Below, in pieces: positions 1-8,543 of a DNA stretch of 64,000 nucleotides; positions within the stretch are counted from its first letter, which is position 1; each line of letters opens with the position of its first letter. Origin of the DNA: Desulfoscipio geothermicus DSM 3669 (GTDB lineage: Bacteria; Bacillota; Desulfotomaculia; Desulfotomaculales; Desulfallaceae); NCBI RefSeq assembly GCF_900115975.1, contig NZ_FOYM01000018.1, forward strand, positions 17,387-81,386. Direction: 5' to 3'. A program made the position numbers and the translations under genes. The notes under the pieces are model-generated. The model did no database searches and had not been told where the DNA came from. It saw only the letters and a program-made list of their open reading frames with translations.

Positions 1-320
1 TCCCGGGGTAAAAATGGTTTTGCCAGGTAGTCATCACTTCCCATCTCCAGGCCAATAATGCGATCCAAATCGGCATCCCGGGCGGATATAAAGATAACGG
101 GAACGTCCGGGGACGCCTCTTTGATGCTGCGCAACAGCTGGTAGCCGTCAATATCAGGGAGCATAATATCTAAAATCCACAGGTGAGGGTGCTCTTTAAT
201 GGCTTGCAGTGCAGATTGCCCATCAGTAAAGGACCGTACTTCCCAGCCTTCTTTTGCCAAATAGGAAGTTAATATTTGACTTAAGTTTATCTCATCTTCA
301 ACCAGGAAAATCCGAAACAA
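1..320 (-). CDS. Response regulator receiver domain, partial
   Basis: N-terminal part of a two-component response regulator; the rest lies beyond the window start. The translation from a TTG at 320 begins LFRIFLVEDEINLSQIL, with the paired acidic residues of a receiver, the phospho-acceptor Asp in LWILDIMLPDIDGYQ, a Ser/Thr region (VIFISARDADLD) and the conserved Lys in DDYLAKPF. An AAAGGAGGG site sits seven bases upstream of the TTG. An OmpR/PhoB-type DNA-binding domain is likely but not seen. It phosphorylates on Asp from an unknown kinase. Confidence 0.85.
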   Translation of the reverse strand, partial: MFRIFLVEDEINLSQILTSYLAKEGWEVRSFTDGQSALQAIKEHPHLWILDIMLPDIDGYQLLRSIKEASPDVPVIFISARDADLDRIIGLEMGSDDYLAKPFLPR

Positions 321-355
321 GTGCGACCCTCCTTTTAACGCTTCTGTGTTATTAT

Positions 356-396
356 ATCAAAAAATCCAGACTCCCATTGAAAAGGGAGTCTGGTTT
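356..396 (-). terminator. Intrinsic terminator
   Basis: A 10-bp perfect stem (CCAGACTCCC / GGGAGTCTGG, 366-393) is followed on the minus strand by a T-rich run. It fits the end of the secreted-repeat-protein gene and separates it from the response regulator downstream. Confidence 0.75.
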
Positions 397-433
397 AAGT
401 CATCGCATACTCTTGCTGCTTTTTTTCGGGGGG

Positions 434-1141
434 TTAATTTGTTTCCGACAGCCTGACAGAAAGTTGCTGATTTTTTTCTTTCAGTTGTTCCAGTAGCTGG
501 GGCAACAGTTCCTTAATTGCAGATTCATCATCCGCTTTTACCGCTTTATTAAATTGGATCATCAGGTTATTGTGGCCGGCGAAATTTTTCTTACCTTGAA
601 GGCCAAGGCTTTTCAGTTCTTCTGCAGCCTGTTCACGAGTTAGCTTGCCGTTCTTGACATCTTCACGAATGGCCTTGACTTTTTCTTTTACTTCATCGGA
701 TAACCGGGGATTTTGCTTATTTTGACGCACTCTGTCAAGACCAAGGTTTTTCAGTTCTTCCCCGGCCTGTTCCCGGGTAATTGTACCGTTTTTTACGCCT
801 TCACGGATAGCTTCAACCTTTTCTCTTATCTCATCGGATATTTGAGGTCTTTGCCTTTGCACCGGCGCCTTTTCCTTCAATTCACTCATTAATTGCTCGC
901 GTTCAGCAAAGGCATTTTTCCAATCTTCCACATCCCCCGGTGTATACTTGCCAACCATATCCAGCATCTTGTCCATAGCTGCAGTGCGCTGATCAACGTC
1001 AAAGCGTTGATAATGGGCGAATCCCTTTCTAACCGGCATATCCTGGGTGGCAGTGACGGTATCAGCCGCAAAAGAGGCAGTGGGCGCCAGTACTGACAAT
1101 CCTAATACAATTGATAAAACCTTCGTCTTCCAGTTCTTCAC
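434..1141 (-). CDS. Secreted protein with two 35-residue helical repeats
   Basis: A 235-residue protein of unknown function. It has a signal peptide (Lys-rich start, hydrophobic stretch, then TASFAAD near residue 26), so it is exported. Residues about 100-180 hold two near-identical repeats of the form SDE(I/V)xEKVxAIRExVKNGxxTREQAxEELKxLGL, predicted helical and charged, as in short Firmicutes envelope proteins that act as adaptors or chaperones. The start is a GTG at 1141. An ATG six bases upstream (1147) has better spacing from the AGGAGG but is out of frame. It is transcribed alone and ends at a strong hairpin. Confidence 0.75.
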   Translation of the reverse strand: MKNWKTKVLSIVLGLSVLAPTASFAADTVTATQDMPVRKGFAHYQRFDVDQRTAAMDKMLDMVGKYTPGDVEDWKNAFAEREQLMSELKEKAPVQRQRPQISDEIREKVEAIREGVKNGTITREQAGEELKNLGLDRVRQNKQNPRLSDEVKEKVKAIREDVKNGKLTREQAAEELKSLGLQGKKNFAGHNNLMIQFNKAVKADDESAIKELLPQLLEQLKEKNQQLSVRLSETN

Positions 1142-1329
1142 GATTCATACATTCCTCCTTTAAAATATATATTAAGTGGCCAGCCCCATTTACAATATAC
1201 AAAGCAAATGCGGAACAATTATCAATGAATTGTGGGAAAATATGAAAAAAATATAATAGGATAGAGGTAGTGCCATGCGCAGGGAAATAGCTATTAAAAA
1301 CATGTCCCGTGTTGAAAAGCTGCGACTGG

Positions 1330-1604
1330 TCAGTAGTAACGGGGGAACGGTTTAGTTTTCGGGGGAAAATTGTTATAAGCCGTAAACGCTTGCTCAATGG
1401 TGTCTCGGCTTTCGGGAAACTTTAAAAATTCACTGTGGATTCTGGCGAAGGCCCGGCGAAATTCCGGGCTTTCATGCAGTAAAGTGATGCCTAGCTCGGT
1501 AAGATTAGTTAGTGCTTCAACCAGCTTTTTCGTTCCGATTCATCGGCTTCCTTTAGTTCCCGCGCTGTTATTTGACTGATCCCGGTAAGTACCTCTGTAA
1601 ACAT
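1330..1604 (-). pseudogene. Small conserved-looking gene with a frameshift in an A-run
   Basis: From an ATG at 1604 with GGAGG eight bases upstream, the frame reads MFTEVLTGISQITARELKEA and on to SERKSWLKH-stop. A shift of -1 at the five-A run (1526-1530 on the plus strand) gives SERKKLVEALTNLTELGIT and continues coherently for 60 residues to FPRYY-stop at 1330. The joined product would be about 91 residues, acidic then basic, with no recognised domain. Either one A was lost (mutation or sequencing error) or the run is slippery. Function unknown. Confidence 0.5.
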
Positions 1605-1810
1605 GCTGTAAACCTCCATTAATATGTAAATCTATTTACTAGCTGCATTGTCACTGGTAAACGAAACTCGAGGGAATGTGTTATACGTCTTCGCCACTAA
1701 ATCAATTAATGAACAAATTAAAGACAAAGCAATTGACCTATAATTTGTAGTTGATAGGAAGTGTGAAGATGAATGATTACGAACTTTATAATCTTTTATA
1801 TTTGTTTAAA

Positions 1811-1848
1811 AGCAAGCCCACCCGGCAATACCGGAGGGGCCTGCTTGT
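1811..1848 (-). terminator. Terminator of the coo operon
   Basis: An imperfect GC-rich stem (AGCAAGCCCACCCGG paired with CCGGAGGGGCCTGCTTG) lies 50 bases past the stop of the flavoprotein gene. On the minus strand it is followed by CTTTTAAAC. Confidence 0.6.
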
Positions 1849-1898
1849 TGCAAGTTTTTAACACCCGGTGCTTAAAGGTGTTAGATTTTTAGCAGCTT

Positions 1899-3155
1899 CT
1901 AAATGGTAAAGTAAAAGGCTCCATTTTCTTTTTGGGTAAAGAAATTTGCATAGGTAAGATCGAAAACCCGTTCCTGATAATTTGTTACATCTATTCCTTC
2001 TTTGATCAGGGCGGCCAGCAAACCGGCGCCGGTAATGTCCCCTTGTAAAACAGCCCCCTTGATGCGCCCATTCTGGAGGATTACTTTTTTGTAAGCGTCG
2101 GCATCTTCGTCAATAAGCTCCCGGTAACTTGCATCCGGTGGATTGATGAAGCCGAAGGATGCCGCCGGAAGGCCGAAAAAGGTCATAGCATTCCGGAAGG
2201 CGAAGTTATCCTCCATACGTTTGGGCACGCCGGCCATATTAGAACCGGCCACCTGCCCCTGCTTGACTGCCGCCGGCCAAATTGGCGTAAGCATTACCTT
2301 GCCGGTAAAAGTTTCCCGGGATTCGCAAACATCCCCCGCGGCGAAAACACCCGCCACCGAGGTTTCCTGGAATTCATTGACCTTGACCCCCCGCCCGGTT
2401 TCAATGGGGGTACCTGCGAGGAATTCTATGTTTGGCCTTACCCCGGTCGCCACAATTACCATACCACAGGGTACGGTTTTACCGCTTTTGAGTTTTAAGC
2501 CGATCACATTGTCCTGCGCGTCCAGAACCACTGAGCCGACCATCTCGTTGAAAAAGAATTCCATACCATGCTGTCGGCATAGCTGCTCATACTTTTCCGC
2601 CGCCCGCCGGTCCAGTTGTAACGGTAGAAGCTGCCCGGCCACTTCGATAACCGATACCTTGACCCCGCGCCGGGCCAGGGCGTAGGCGGCATCCATACCC
2701 ACCAGCCCGGCGCCGATCACTGCTGCGGCGTCTGTCTCACCGGCCATCCGGGCAATGGCCCGGGCGTCCGCCAGGTCGCGCAGGCCCCGAACCTGCTTGC
2801 CCCGCGCCAGGTTTTCCACGGGCGGCAGCACGGAGGATGCACCGGTGGCAATCAACAAGCGGTCATACCGCTCTTCTTCGCCATTTGACAGCTTGACTTT
2901 TTTACCTGCCGTATCCAGGCTAATCGTTTCCCGACCGGCCAGCCAGCGAACGTTATACCGCTTAAAGAAATCTGCTTCCACAAAACCGGCTTTTTCCGGG
3001 GAACGCTCCCCGCTGATCACATGGTGCAGCATACAGCGGGAATATACTTGCTCATCCCTGGAGATCACGGTAATATCACCGGCACTATCCAACTCGCGGA
3101 TGGTTTTGGCCGCGTTGATACCGGCGGCACTGGCTCCCAAAATAAGATATCTCAC
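1899..3155 (-). CDS. FAD-dependent NAD(P) oxidoreductase of CO dehydrogenase operon
   Basis: A 418-residue pyridine nucleotide-disulfide oxidoreductase of the NADH oxidase/nitrite-reductase type. The FAD-binding Rossmann motif is at residues 5-11 (LGASAAG), a second NAD-binding motif around 150 (VIGAGLVGMDAAYAL), and the FAD-ribityl motif GVFAAGDVCE near 285. The start is a GTG at 3155 in a GTGA overlap with the stop of the ferredoxin gene, behind GGAGGAGGG, so the two are translationally coupled. Gene order cooS, cooF-like, flavoprotein is a known arrangement in which CO-derived electrons are thought to reach NAD(P). That role is inference here. Confidence 0.85.
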   Translation of the reverse strand: MRYLILGASAAGINAAKTIRELDSAGDITVISRDEQVYSRCMLHHVISGERSPEKAGFVEADFFKRYNVRWLAGRETISLDTAGKKVKLSNGEEERYDRLLIATGASSVLPPVENLARGKQVRGLRDLADARAIARMAGETDAAAVIGAGLVGMDAAYALARRGVKVSVIEVAGQLLPLQLDRRAAEKYEQLCRQHGMEFFFNEMVGSVVLDAQDNVIGLKLKSGKTVPCGMVIVATGVRPNIEFLAGTPIETGRGVKVNEFQETSVAGVFAAGDVCESRETFTGKVMLTPIWPAAVKQGQVAGSNMAGVPKRMEDNFAFRNAMTFFGLPAASFGFINPPDASYRELIDEDADAYKKVILQNGRIKGAVLQGDITGAGLLAALIKEGIDVTNYQERVFDLTYANFFTQKENGAFYFTI

Positions 3156-3673
3156 TGGTGCGCTCCCTCCTCCGGTGCGGTCTCGCCGGCAACTGGTTCC
3201 GGCAGACAAATTTTCTTTACTGTGCCCTGCGCGTCCACCTCAATTAGTGTAAGGGCGCCGGTGGGGCAGGCTTCCACACAGCGGGGGAAGGGCCTGCCAT
3301 GACAGAAATCACACTTGATCGCCACCTTGGATTCCCGGCTGTCCGGGCGAATAACCCCAAAGGGGCAGGACATTACGCACATCCAACACCCGGCGCATTT
3401 TCCCGGGTCATGGTCAACGGTTCCCGTAGCGGGGTTTTTGGTTAGCGCCCCGGACATACAGGCGGTAACACAGGCCGGTTCATCGCAGTGACGGCAGAGG
3501 ATGGGCACCGGTTGCCCATGTGGGCCGGCCTCGATGAAATTCCTGGCCCGGTTGGCCGGGTCCTCCAGGTCCAGGCATAGTACGGATCTGTTCGCGGTAT
3601 GCTCGGCCATGCAGGCCAGCTGGCAGTTCCTGCAGCCCTGACACAATTCTTTGTCAATGAGGATGCGTTTCAC
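3152..3673 (-). CDS. cooF: CooF-like 4Fe-4S ferredoxin subunit
   Basis: A 173-residue polyferredoxin of the CooF/HycB/DmsB family. Four cysteine clusters are visible: CQGCRNCQLAC near residue 11, CRHCDEPACVTAC near 60, CAGCWMCVMSC near 91, and CDFC with a later CVEAC. This fits up to four 4Fe-4S centres that carry electrons from the CO dehydrogenase. I chose the GTG at 3673 (VKRILIDKELCQGC) because it has GGGGGA seven bases upstream and starts just before the first cluster. It sits 13 bases after cooS and overlaps the flavoprotein start by four bases. Confidence 0.85.
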   Translation of the reverse strand: MKRILIDKELCQGCRNCQLACMAEHTANRSVLCLDLEDPANRARNFIEAGPHGQPVPILCRHCDEPACVTACMSGALTKNPATGTVDHDPGKCAGCWMCVMSCPFGVIRPDSRESKVAIKCDFCHGRPFPRCVEACPTGALTLIEVDAQGTVKKICLPEPVAGETAPEEGAHQ

Positions 3674-3686
3674 TGTTATTCCCCCT

Positions 3687-5558
3687 TTACAATTCCAGGG
3701 CTTTTCTTTTCTGCTCGATGATCTCCGCCAGTTTTTCCGCCGCCGGCACGATTTCACCCTCCAGGATGACCTTGCCGCCGGTTAGCTGTTCCATATCCTC
3801 CGTTAATACTTTGCTCACCAGCTTGCTGCCGGTAACAAAGGGCGGGATGGCCAGATGCAGCGGCAATCCCAGGGCCAGGCCGAATGCGCCGTCAGCCAGG
3901 GCTTGTTCTTCCAGCCACTGCGGAGCGGACAAAACCAGGGGCAACTGCGGGATGTCGATATCAAGGGCCCGGGCCAATTCGGCGGCCACTATTTCCAGCC
4001 GCCCGATGGCCAGGCAGGGGCCAAAGTTCAGCACCGGCGGTATACCCAGCGTCCGGCAAACCTCTTTAAGGTTGTCGCCGGCCAGTTCCGCCGCCCCCGG
4101 GGAGGTCAAACCGACATTTTCCAGGCCGCCGCTGGTACAGCCGGCGGACAGCACGATGATATCCCGCTTGATCAGTTCTTTGGTTAACCCCACGGTAAAA
4201 ACATCATGTCCCTTGGCTGTAAGGTTGGAACAGCCCACCACCGCGGCAACTCCCTTAATTTTGCCGCCGGCAATCAGGTCGATCAGCGGTTTAAAATTGC
4301 CGCCCAGGAATTTTGGCAATGATTTTTCACTAATACCGGTGACCGCGTCGTCGTAGCCGTGTTCGGGTATATCCACTTGCACTTTACCCCGGCGCCGGAT
4401 ATAACTTTCCAGGGCCGCGTGCATAATTTTTTCCGCTATGGCCGCACTCTCGTTGCAATCGAACCGTACATAGTCGGCGTTGGCCTTTTTAGCCACGTCA
4501 TCCAGGCAGATCTGCCGCACCAGAAACTGCTCGCAAATGGGCTCAATGCCTGGCACCGTGCAATTGAACTCAGATACTACCAGGTCGATGCCCCCGGTGG
4601 TCAGCAGGGCTTCGCTGGTAAAGTTGTTTCCGGCGTGGCCGGCAAAGACCTCCCGGCAGTGCGCCCCACGCAGCTGCATGTCCTGGCCCACGCAGGTGCA
4701 GCCCACTATCTTGAATCCTTTAGCTCCACCCCGGCCCGCCAGCGCGGCCGCCTCGGGAGTAACCATCTTCTCCTGCAGCACCCCGATAAGGGCCTGCTGA
4801 TGGCCGGTAACCATAATATTGATATAATCCGGGTCCACCACGGAAAAACCCACTCTGGCGGTGGCAATTTGGGGTTCGCCCAACATGATGTCATTTAAAT
4901 AATTGGTTACAGTCAACCCGTATAGCCCCGTAGCAATGCCCAATTTTAAAGCATGCAGCAGCATATCCACCGGGTCGCTGGACAGGTTGGTGCTGGTTTT
5001 GACGATGGCGTCGAACACTTCGGACTTGGCACCGCCGGGTAGTATCCCCAGTTCCTGCCAGCGCCGGAATCTCGGCTGATAGGCCAGTTTTTCCACCAGG
5101 GTCATCTGTTGTCCCCGGGGGCGGTACAGGTCTTCCAGCACCCGGTCCGCCACTTTGACGGCCTGCTGTGCCGGGTCGGTTTCCTTGATTTCCAGCACCC
5201 CGGCCAGCTCACGCAGTGTTTCCGCTCCCTTAATGGTCAACCCGGATTTTCCCTGGCCAACAGCCCGCAGGTTATTGGCGGTGTTTTCCACTATGTGCAG
5301 GTAGCAGGCCGCTCCGGCAGCCACGGCCCGTAAAAAGTTCCGGGCTACGATGGTGTCGGCGGTGGCCCCGCAGACGCCCTTGGGGGACTGGGGGGTGATC
5401 CGGCAGGGTCCGTTGGAGCACAGCCGGCAGCATACCCCTTGCATGCCAAAGCCACACTTGATGGCTTGCCCTGGCACGCGGTTGAAGGATGTCTCCACTT
5501 CGGGTTTGGAACCCATGAAATCAATCAGTTTGCTGTCCGCGGAAGTACACATTTTCAT
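3687..5558 (-). CDS. cooS: Anaerobic CO dehydrogenase catalytic subunit (divergent)
   Basis: Monofunctional Ni-Fe CO dehydrogenase, 623 residues, oxidising CO to CO2. Cys35 and Cys43 match the D-cluster ligands and Cys44, Cys47, Cys52 and Cys63 the B-cluster (CCRLCSNGPC). C-cluster candidates are His253 (INIMVTGHQ), Cys287/Cys289 (GCTCVG), Cys333 (EFNCTV) and the later VVGCSN, SAGCTS and FGPCLA. The His-rich HxxHxxH stretch after the B-cluster in well-studied enzymes is replaced by CYLHIVENTANN, which keeps one His. The flanking sequence of each C-cluster ligand also differs from the common form. No acetyl-CoA synthase or hydrogenase genes are adjacent. ATG start with GGAGGG. Confidence 0.9.
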   Translation of the reverse strand: MKMCTSADSKLIDFMGSKPEVETSFNRVPGQAIKCGFGMQGVCCRLCSNGPCRITPQSPKGVCGATADTIVARNFLRAVAAGAACYLHIVENTANNLRAVGQGKSGLTIKGAETLRELAGVLEIKETDPAQQAVKVADRVLEDLYRPRGQQMTLVEKLAYQPRFRRWQELGILPGGAKSEVFDAIVKTSTNLSSDPVDMLLHALKLGIATGLYGLTVTNYLNDIMLGEPQIATARVGFSVVDPDYINIMVTGHQQALIGVLQEKMVTPEAAALAGRGGAKGFKIVGCTCVGQDMQLRGAHCREVFAGHAGNNFTSEALLTTGGIDLVVSEFNCTVPGIEPICEQFLVRQICLDDVAKKANADYVRFDCNESAAIAEKIMHAALESYIRRRGKVQVDIPEHGYDDAVTGISEKSLPKFLGGNFKPLIDLIAGGKIKGVAAVVGCSNLTAKGHDVFTVGLTKELIKRDIIVLSAGCTSGGLENVGLTSPGAAELAGDNLKEVCRTLGIPPVLNFGPCLAIGRLEIVAAELARALDIDIPQLPLVLSAPQWLEEQALADGAFGLALGLPLHLAIPPFVTGSKLVSKVLTEDMEQLTGGKVILEGEIVPAAEKLAEIIEQKRKALEL

Positions 5559-5588
5559 TTGTTTTCCCTCCTGTTTATAATTCTTATA

Positions 5589-5608
5589 CTAGACTCAAAT
5601 AGTATACT
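5589..5608 (+). promoter_or_regulatory. Operator-like motif upstream of cooS
   Basis: AGACTCAAATAGTATACT matches AGACTCATATAGTACACT in front of the Rrf2 gene (minus strand, about 6197-6215) with two mismatches. Sharing by the two promoters points to one regulator, most simply the Rrf2 protein. Confidence 0.5.
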
Positions 5609-5684
5609 TTGGGATATAACTATAGTAAAAATTTTCTTTTCCGACTGATTCAGAAATTAGCATTTGGATAATGGTGATTTTAAA

Positions 5685-5705
5685 ACTATACTAACATAGT
5701 ATAGT
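5685..5705. promoter_or_regulatory. Perfect palindrome upstream of cooS
   Basis: ACTATACTA and TAGTATAGT are perfect inverted repeats separated by three bases, midway between the Rrf2 gene and cooS. This is the size and AT-rich type of site bound by Rrf2 dimers. It probably controls the coo operon. Confidence 0.55.
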
Positions 5706-5762
5706 CTGGTGGAAAAAAATAGTTTCAATTATACAAGTCTAAATCAAGTATAACAACGCAGC

Positions 5763-6170
5763 TTACGATTTACTTAAAGTTTCAAAATCATATTCCTCCA
5801 GCTTATCATTAATGGTTTGCTGGATGGAAAAAAGGGCCTTGTGAATGGCGCATTTGGCAGTGTTTCTTTTATTACACTCATCAGGGGCAATCAAACACCT
5901 GTTAACATAGACCGGTCCCTCTACCGCTTCCACTACATCCCGCATAGTGATTTCCCGGGGCATTTTGGCCAATGCGTAACCGCCGCCTACTCCACGGTAA
6001 GATTCCACAATGCCGGCCCGGGTCAGCATGCGGAGTATCTTTAACATAAAACGGATGGGGATGTGTTCTTGTTCCGCAATGGCCCTGGCCTCCACCACTT
6101 CCCCCCGGGGGAGCCGGGATAAATATAATACCGCCCGAAATGCATAATCCGTTGCTTGATTGAGCTTCAT
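5763..6170 (-). CDS. Rrf2-family Fe-S-type transcriptional regulator
   Basis: A 135-residue Rrf2 regulator. The N-terminal winged helix-turn-helix begins MKLNQATDYAFRAVLYLS, and the family motif GGGYALAK is at about residue 63. Three cysteines in CLIAPDEC and NTAKC (about 92, 99 and 107) are spaced like the cluster ligands of IscR/NsrR-type members, so it may sense redox, NO or iron-sulfur status. It lies just upstream of and in the same direction as cooS, with shared motifs in both promoter regions. ATG start behind GGAAGG. Confidence 0.88.
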   Translation of the reverse strand: MKLNQATDYAFRAVLYLSRLPRGEVVEARAIAEQEHIPIRFMLKILRMLTRAGIVESYRGVGGGYALAKMPREITMRDVVEAVEGPVYVNRCLIAPDECNKRNTAKCAIHKALFSIQQTINDKLEEYDFETLSKS

Positions 6171-6196
6171 TGTTTATACCTTCCTTCAGGCTTAAA

Positions 6197-6215
6197 GTGT
6201 ACTATATGAGTCTAT
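6197..6215 (-). promoter_or_regulatory. Operator-like motif upstream of the Rrf2 gene
   Basis: On the minus strand AGACTCATATAGTACACT, a near copy of the motif at 5589-5608. It is about 30 bases upstream of the Rrf2 start, as expected for autoregulation. Confidence 0.5.
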
Positions 6216-6667
6216 TTTTAAAAAATATAGCCTATTTGAAACCGGTTGTCAACCCCCGGAAGTAATATGTTGTCAACCGCACCGTCATAAAGCATTAAGC
6301 CCGGGGGAAACATTATCCCTCTGAGTTTATTGTGCTTTATGTAAAAATGTTTCAGCAGATATTTTCTGCCATTACACACCAATTCTTGTGTTTATATTCT
6401 TGGATAATAATTACTTTGGGATCCATTTAGCTTCCGATAAATGATATAATCTCGGGTTATAGGGGGGATTCCTTCAGCCATTTTGCAAACTGGCGAACCG
6501 GGGCCATGTATGAATAAATTGTGTTATTGGATTTTCCCTGGTTTTTTTAAGATACTGTTATGTTGCTCTATATAAGAGTTCATTTTTACTTCCGGCTTAA
6601 CCGGGTTAGGTATGTAAACGTTAGATGATGTTTGAAATAATTTTTCCTACATAGGGAGTGTATTTAT
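6216..6667. other. Non-coding stretch, nothing identified
   Basis: About 450 bases of mixed AT-rich sequence with no convincing reading frame. A few short inverted repeats occur (for example GCCATTTTGCAAACTGGC near 6477-6496) but match no regulatory element I recognise. Confidence 0.4.
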
Positions 6668-7060
6668 TTGTTTTTGCGTAGAGTAACTCTTTTGTAAAGA
6701 AAAAATCAAATATTTTAAAACTTACCCTTTCTCTATAGCAATAAAGGGAATGGACGAGTTGGATTTCGTTAGCGAAGTAACCTTTTTCGTAGGGGAAAAT
6801 GGTTCTGGAAAGTCTACTTTACTTGAGGCAATTGCGTGCCAGTATGGTTTTAACACCGCAGGTGATGGGAGAAATAACGCATATGACGTTGATTCATCCC
6901 AAGCTGCATTGGGAGATTACATTCTCCTTTCTTGGCTGTCAAAAGTCACTCAAGGATTCTTTTTTAGGGCGGAAAGTTTTTATCATTTTGCATCTCATCT
7001 TGACCAATAGCCATGGACGATCCCACTTTCAATTATCAAGGTTGTGCTTAAAGTGGATGG
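6668..7060 (+). pseudogene. Truncated AAA-family ATPase
   Basis: Remnant of an ABC/AAA-type ATPase. A TTG at 6668 behind GGGAG gives MFLRRVTLL then TAA. The next frame continues KEKIKYFKTYPFSI and DELDFVSEVTFFVG, with Walker A GENGSGKST at about 6799-6825 and FFFRAESFYHF before a stop at 7010. A third frame has SHGRSHF, resembling the SHGES-like motif of the family. So there are at least two frameshifts, and the C-terminal half with Walker B is gone. Confidence 0.7.
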
Positions 7061-7410
7061 GGTTTACCCTACAGTGGAAACAATCGGCAGCGGTTATCTC
7101 TGCGGGATCCGGTGGTTCGCTGCTGCAACCGGTTATGGCCCTCCCCTACCATTTGTACATTCTGTTCAGCCAACATTAACCTTTTTTTCTCTAAAGGATT
7201 TATACTTAAGGTAACTTCCGGTACACACCTCCTTCGGAGGAATGTCCCCAATTAATGTAGCAAGTAAAGATTTTCACAACCTGCCGTGTATCGTTCAGAT
7301 TGCCAATTGTGGTATAATTACCAGTGTTGGTATACGATTCCGGTAACTGTAATTGGAACGTTCTTAAAAAGGTATCAAAATAACAAAATACGTGTTGGAG
7401 ATGAACTGCT
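7061..7410. other. Gap upstream of pyrF
   Basis: No supported gene. A GGTATAAT at 7311-7318 could be the -10 of the pyrF promoter, but no good -35 stands 17 bases upstream. Confidence 0.3.
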
Positions 7411-8139
7411 ATGCCAAAGGAAAAATTAATCGTGGCTCTGGACGTGGACGACCGGAACCGGGCCATGGAACTGGTGAACAAACTGGCCGGGCACGTTGGT
7501 TTCTTTAAAGTGGGGATGGAACTTTTTTACGCCGAAGGACCCGGGATTATCCGGGATATCACGGAAAACGGCGCCAAAGTGTTCCTGGACCTGAAGCTGC
7601 ACGACATTCCCAACACCGTGGGGCGTGCCGCCCGGGTACTGGCGCGCTACGGCGCCTCTATCATCAACGTGCACGCGGCTGGGGGCGGGGACATGATGCG
7701 GGCCGCCCGGGAATCCGTCGCGGATGAAGCCCAAAATAAAGGACTGCCCACGCCCATGGTGGTGGCGGTGACCGTACTGACCAGCATTAATCAGGCAGTA
7801 TTCAGCCGGGAAATGGGCATGCCGGGCGAAATAGAGGACCGGGTACGGGCCTGGGCTCTGCTGGCCCGGGAATCCGGATTGGACGGAGTGGTCTGCTCGC
7901 CCCGGGAAATAGAACTGGTACGGGAAGCTTGCGGTCCTGGTTTTAAGATCATTACCCCGGGCATCAGGCCGGACGGCGCGAAACTGGGTGACCAGCGCCG
8001 GGTGATGACACCGGCTGAGGCGGTTCGTGCCGGAGCAAGTTACATTGTTATCGGTCGGCCTATAACAGGCGCACCTGACCCGGCGGCAGCCGCCAAGGCT
8101 ATCCTGGAACAGATTAGCGGAGTTGCCGATAATGGATAA
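7411..8139 (+). CDS. pyrF: Orotidine 5'-phosphate decarboxylase
   Basis: A 242-residue enzyme that decarboxylates OMP to UMP, the last step of pyrimidine synthesis. Visible signatures are LIVALDVDD at the start, the catalytic region VFLDLKLHDIPNT (Asp/Lys network, about residue 58-70), VHAAGG, and the phosphate-binding IVIGRPITGAPDP at the C-terminus. Full length for the family. It stands alone: no other pyr gene is nearby, and eroded DNA lies on both sides. The ATG is preceded by TTGGAGATG. Confidence 0.96.
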   Translation: MPKEKLIVALDVDDRNRAMELVNKLAGHVGFFKVGMELFYAEGPGIIRDITENGAKVFLDLKLHDIPNTVGRAARVLARYGASIINVHAAGGGDMMRAARESVADEAQNKGLPTPMVVAVTVLTSINQAVFSREMGMPGEIEDRVRAWALLARESGLDGVVCSPREIELVREACGPGFKIITPGIRPDGAKLGDQRRVMTPAEAVRAGASYIVIGRPITGAPDPAAAAKAILEQISGVADNG

Positions 8140-8417
8140 ATTGGGTGCAAAATGACAGAAACGATAGTGGTCAGGGTTTTCGGCTGGTCAGGGTGAGCAC
8201 ACCGGGGGCTGCCGTGCAGCTGCCTCGACGCGGTGTCGCTGGATAGTGTAACCAAGCTCTTTGCTGCAAGACTGAAGGCAATGTATGAGATAAGGTGCAG
8301 GTGGAGTTTGTGGATCTGACCGGGGAAGTAGAAAATGAACGGTACACCGGTCTGTGGAAAATGGTGCAAGGGCAGATATTTGCTACCCATAACCATTATG
8401 GACGGTGATGTAATAAA
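8140..8417 (+). other. Degenerate coding remnant
   Basis: Two short frames look protein-like. LDAVSLDSVTKLFAARLKAM (about 8218-8285) continues in another frame as VEFVDLTGEVENERYTGLW to HNHYGR-stop near 8408. Together they look like the frameshifted C-terminus of a gene I do not recognise. Confidence 0.3.
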
Positions 8418-8483
8418 CTCGGCAAATAACCTGTCCAGTTCGCGCTTTGACGTTCGGAAAGTGGTTTTCACGACGCGAATCAT
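8418..8483 (-). pseudogene. N-terminal remnant of a TnpB (IS605 OrfB) gene
   Basis: An ATG at 8483 with AAAGGAGGTG upstream encodes MIRVVKTTFRTSKRELDRLF, the characteristic N-terminus of IS200/IS605-family TnpB proteins, then unrelated sequence from about 8420. Only about 21 residues of a usual 370-400 remain, so no RNA-guided nuclease is made. Confidence 0.6.
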
Positions 8484-8543
8484 GCTTTTTCACCTCCTTT
8501 TTCGCGTTTGGACACTTTCATTGTAGCACAAAATGTTAGCCAT

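Noticed and set aside
1769..1861. 30-codon frame MNDYELYNLL
   Set aside because: Weak ribosome binding site and it runs through the coo terminator; likely chance.
6470..6520. Possible riboswitch-like segment (GCCATTTTGCAAACTGGC)
   Set aside because: Short stem without the conserved loops of c-di-GMP, TPP or other classes, and no intact gene downstream.
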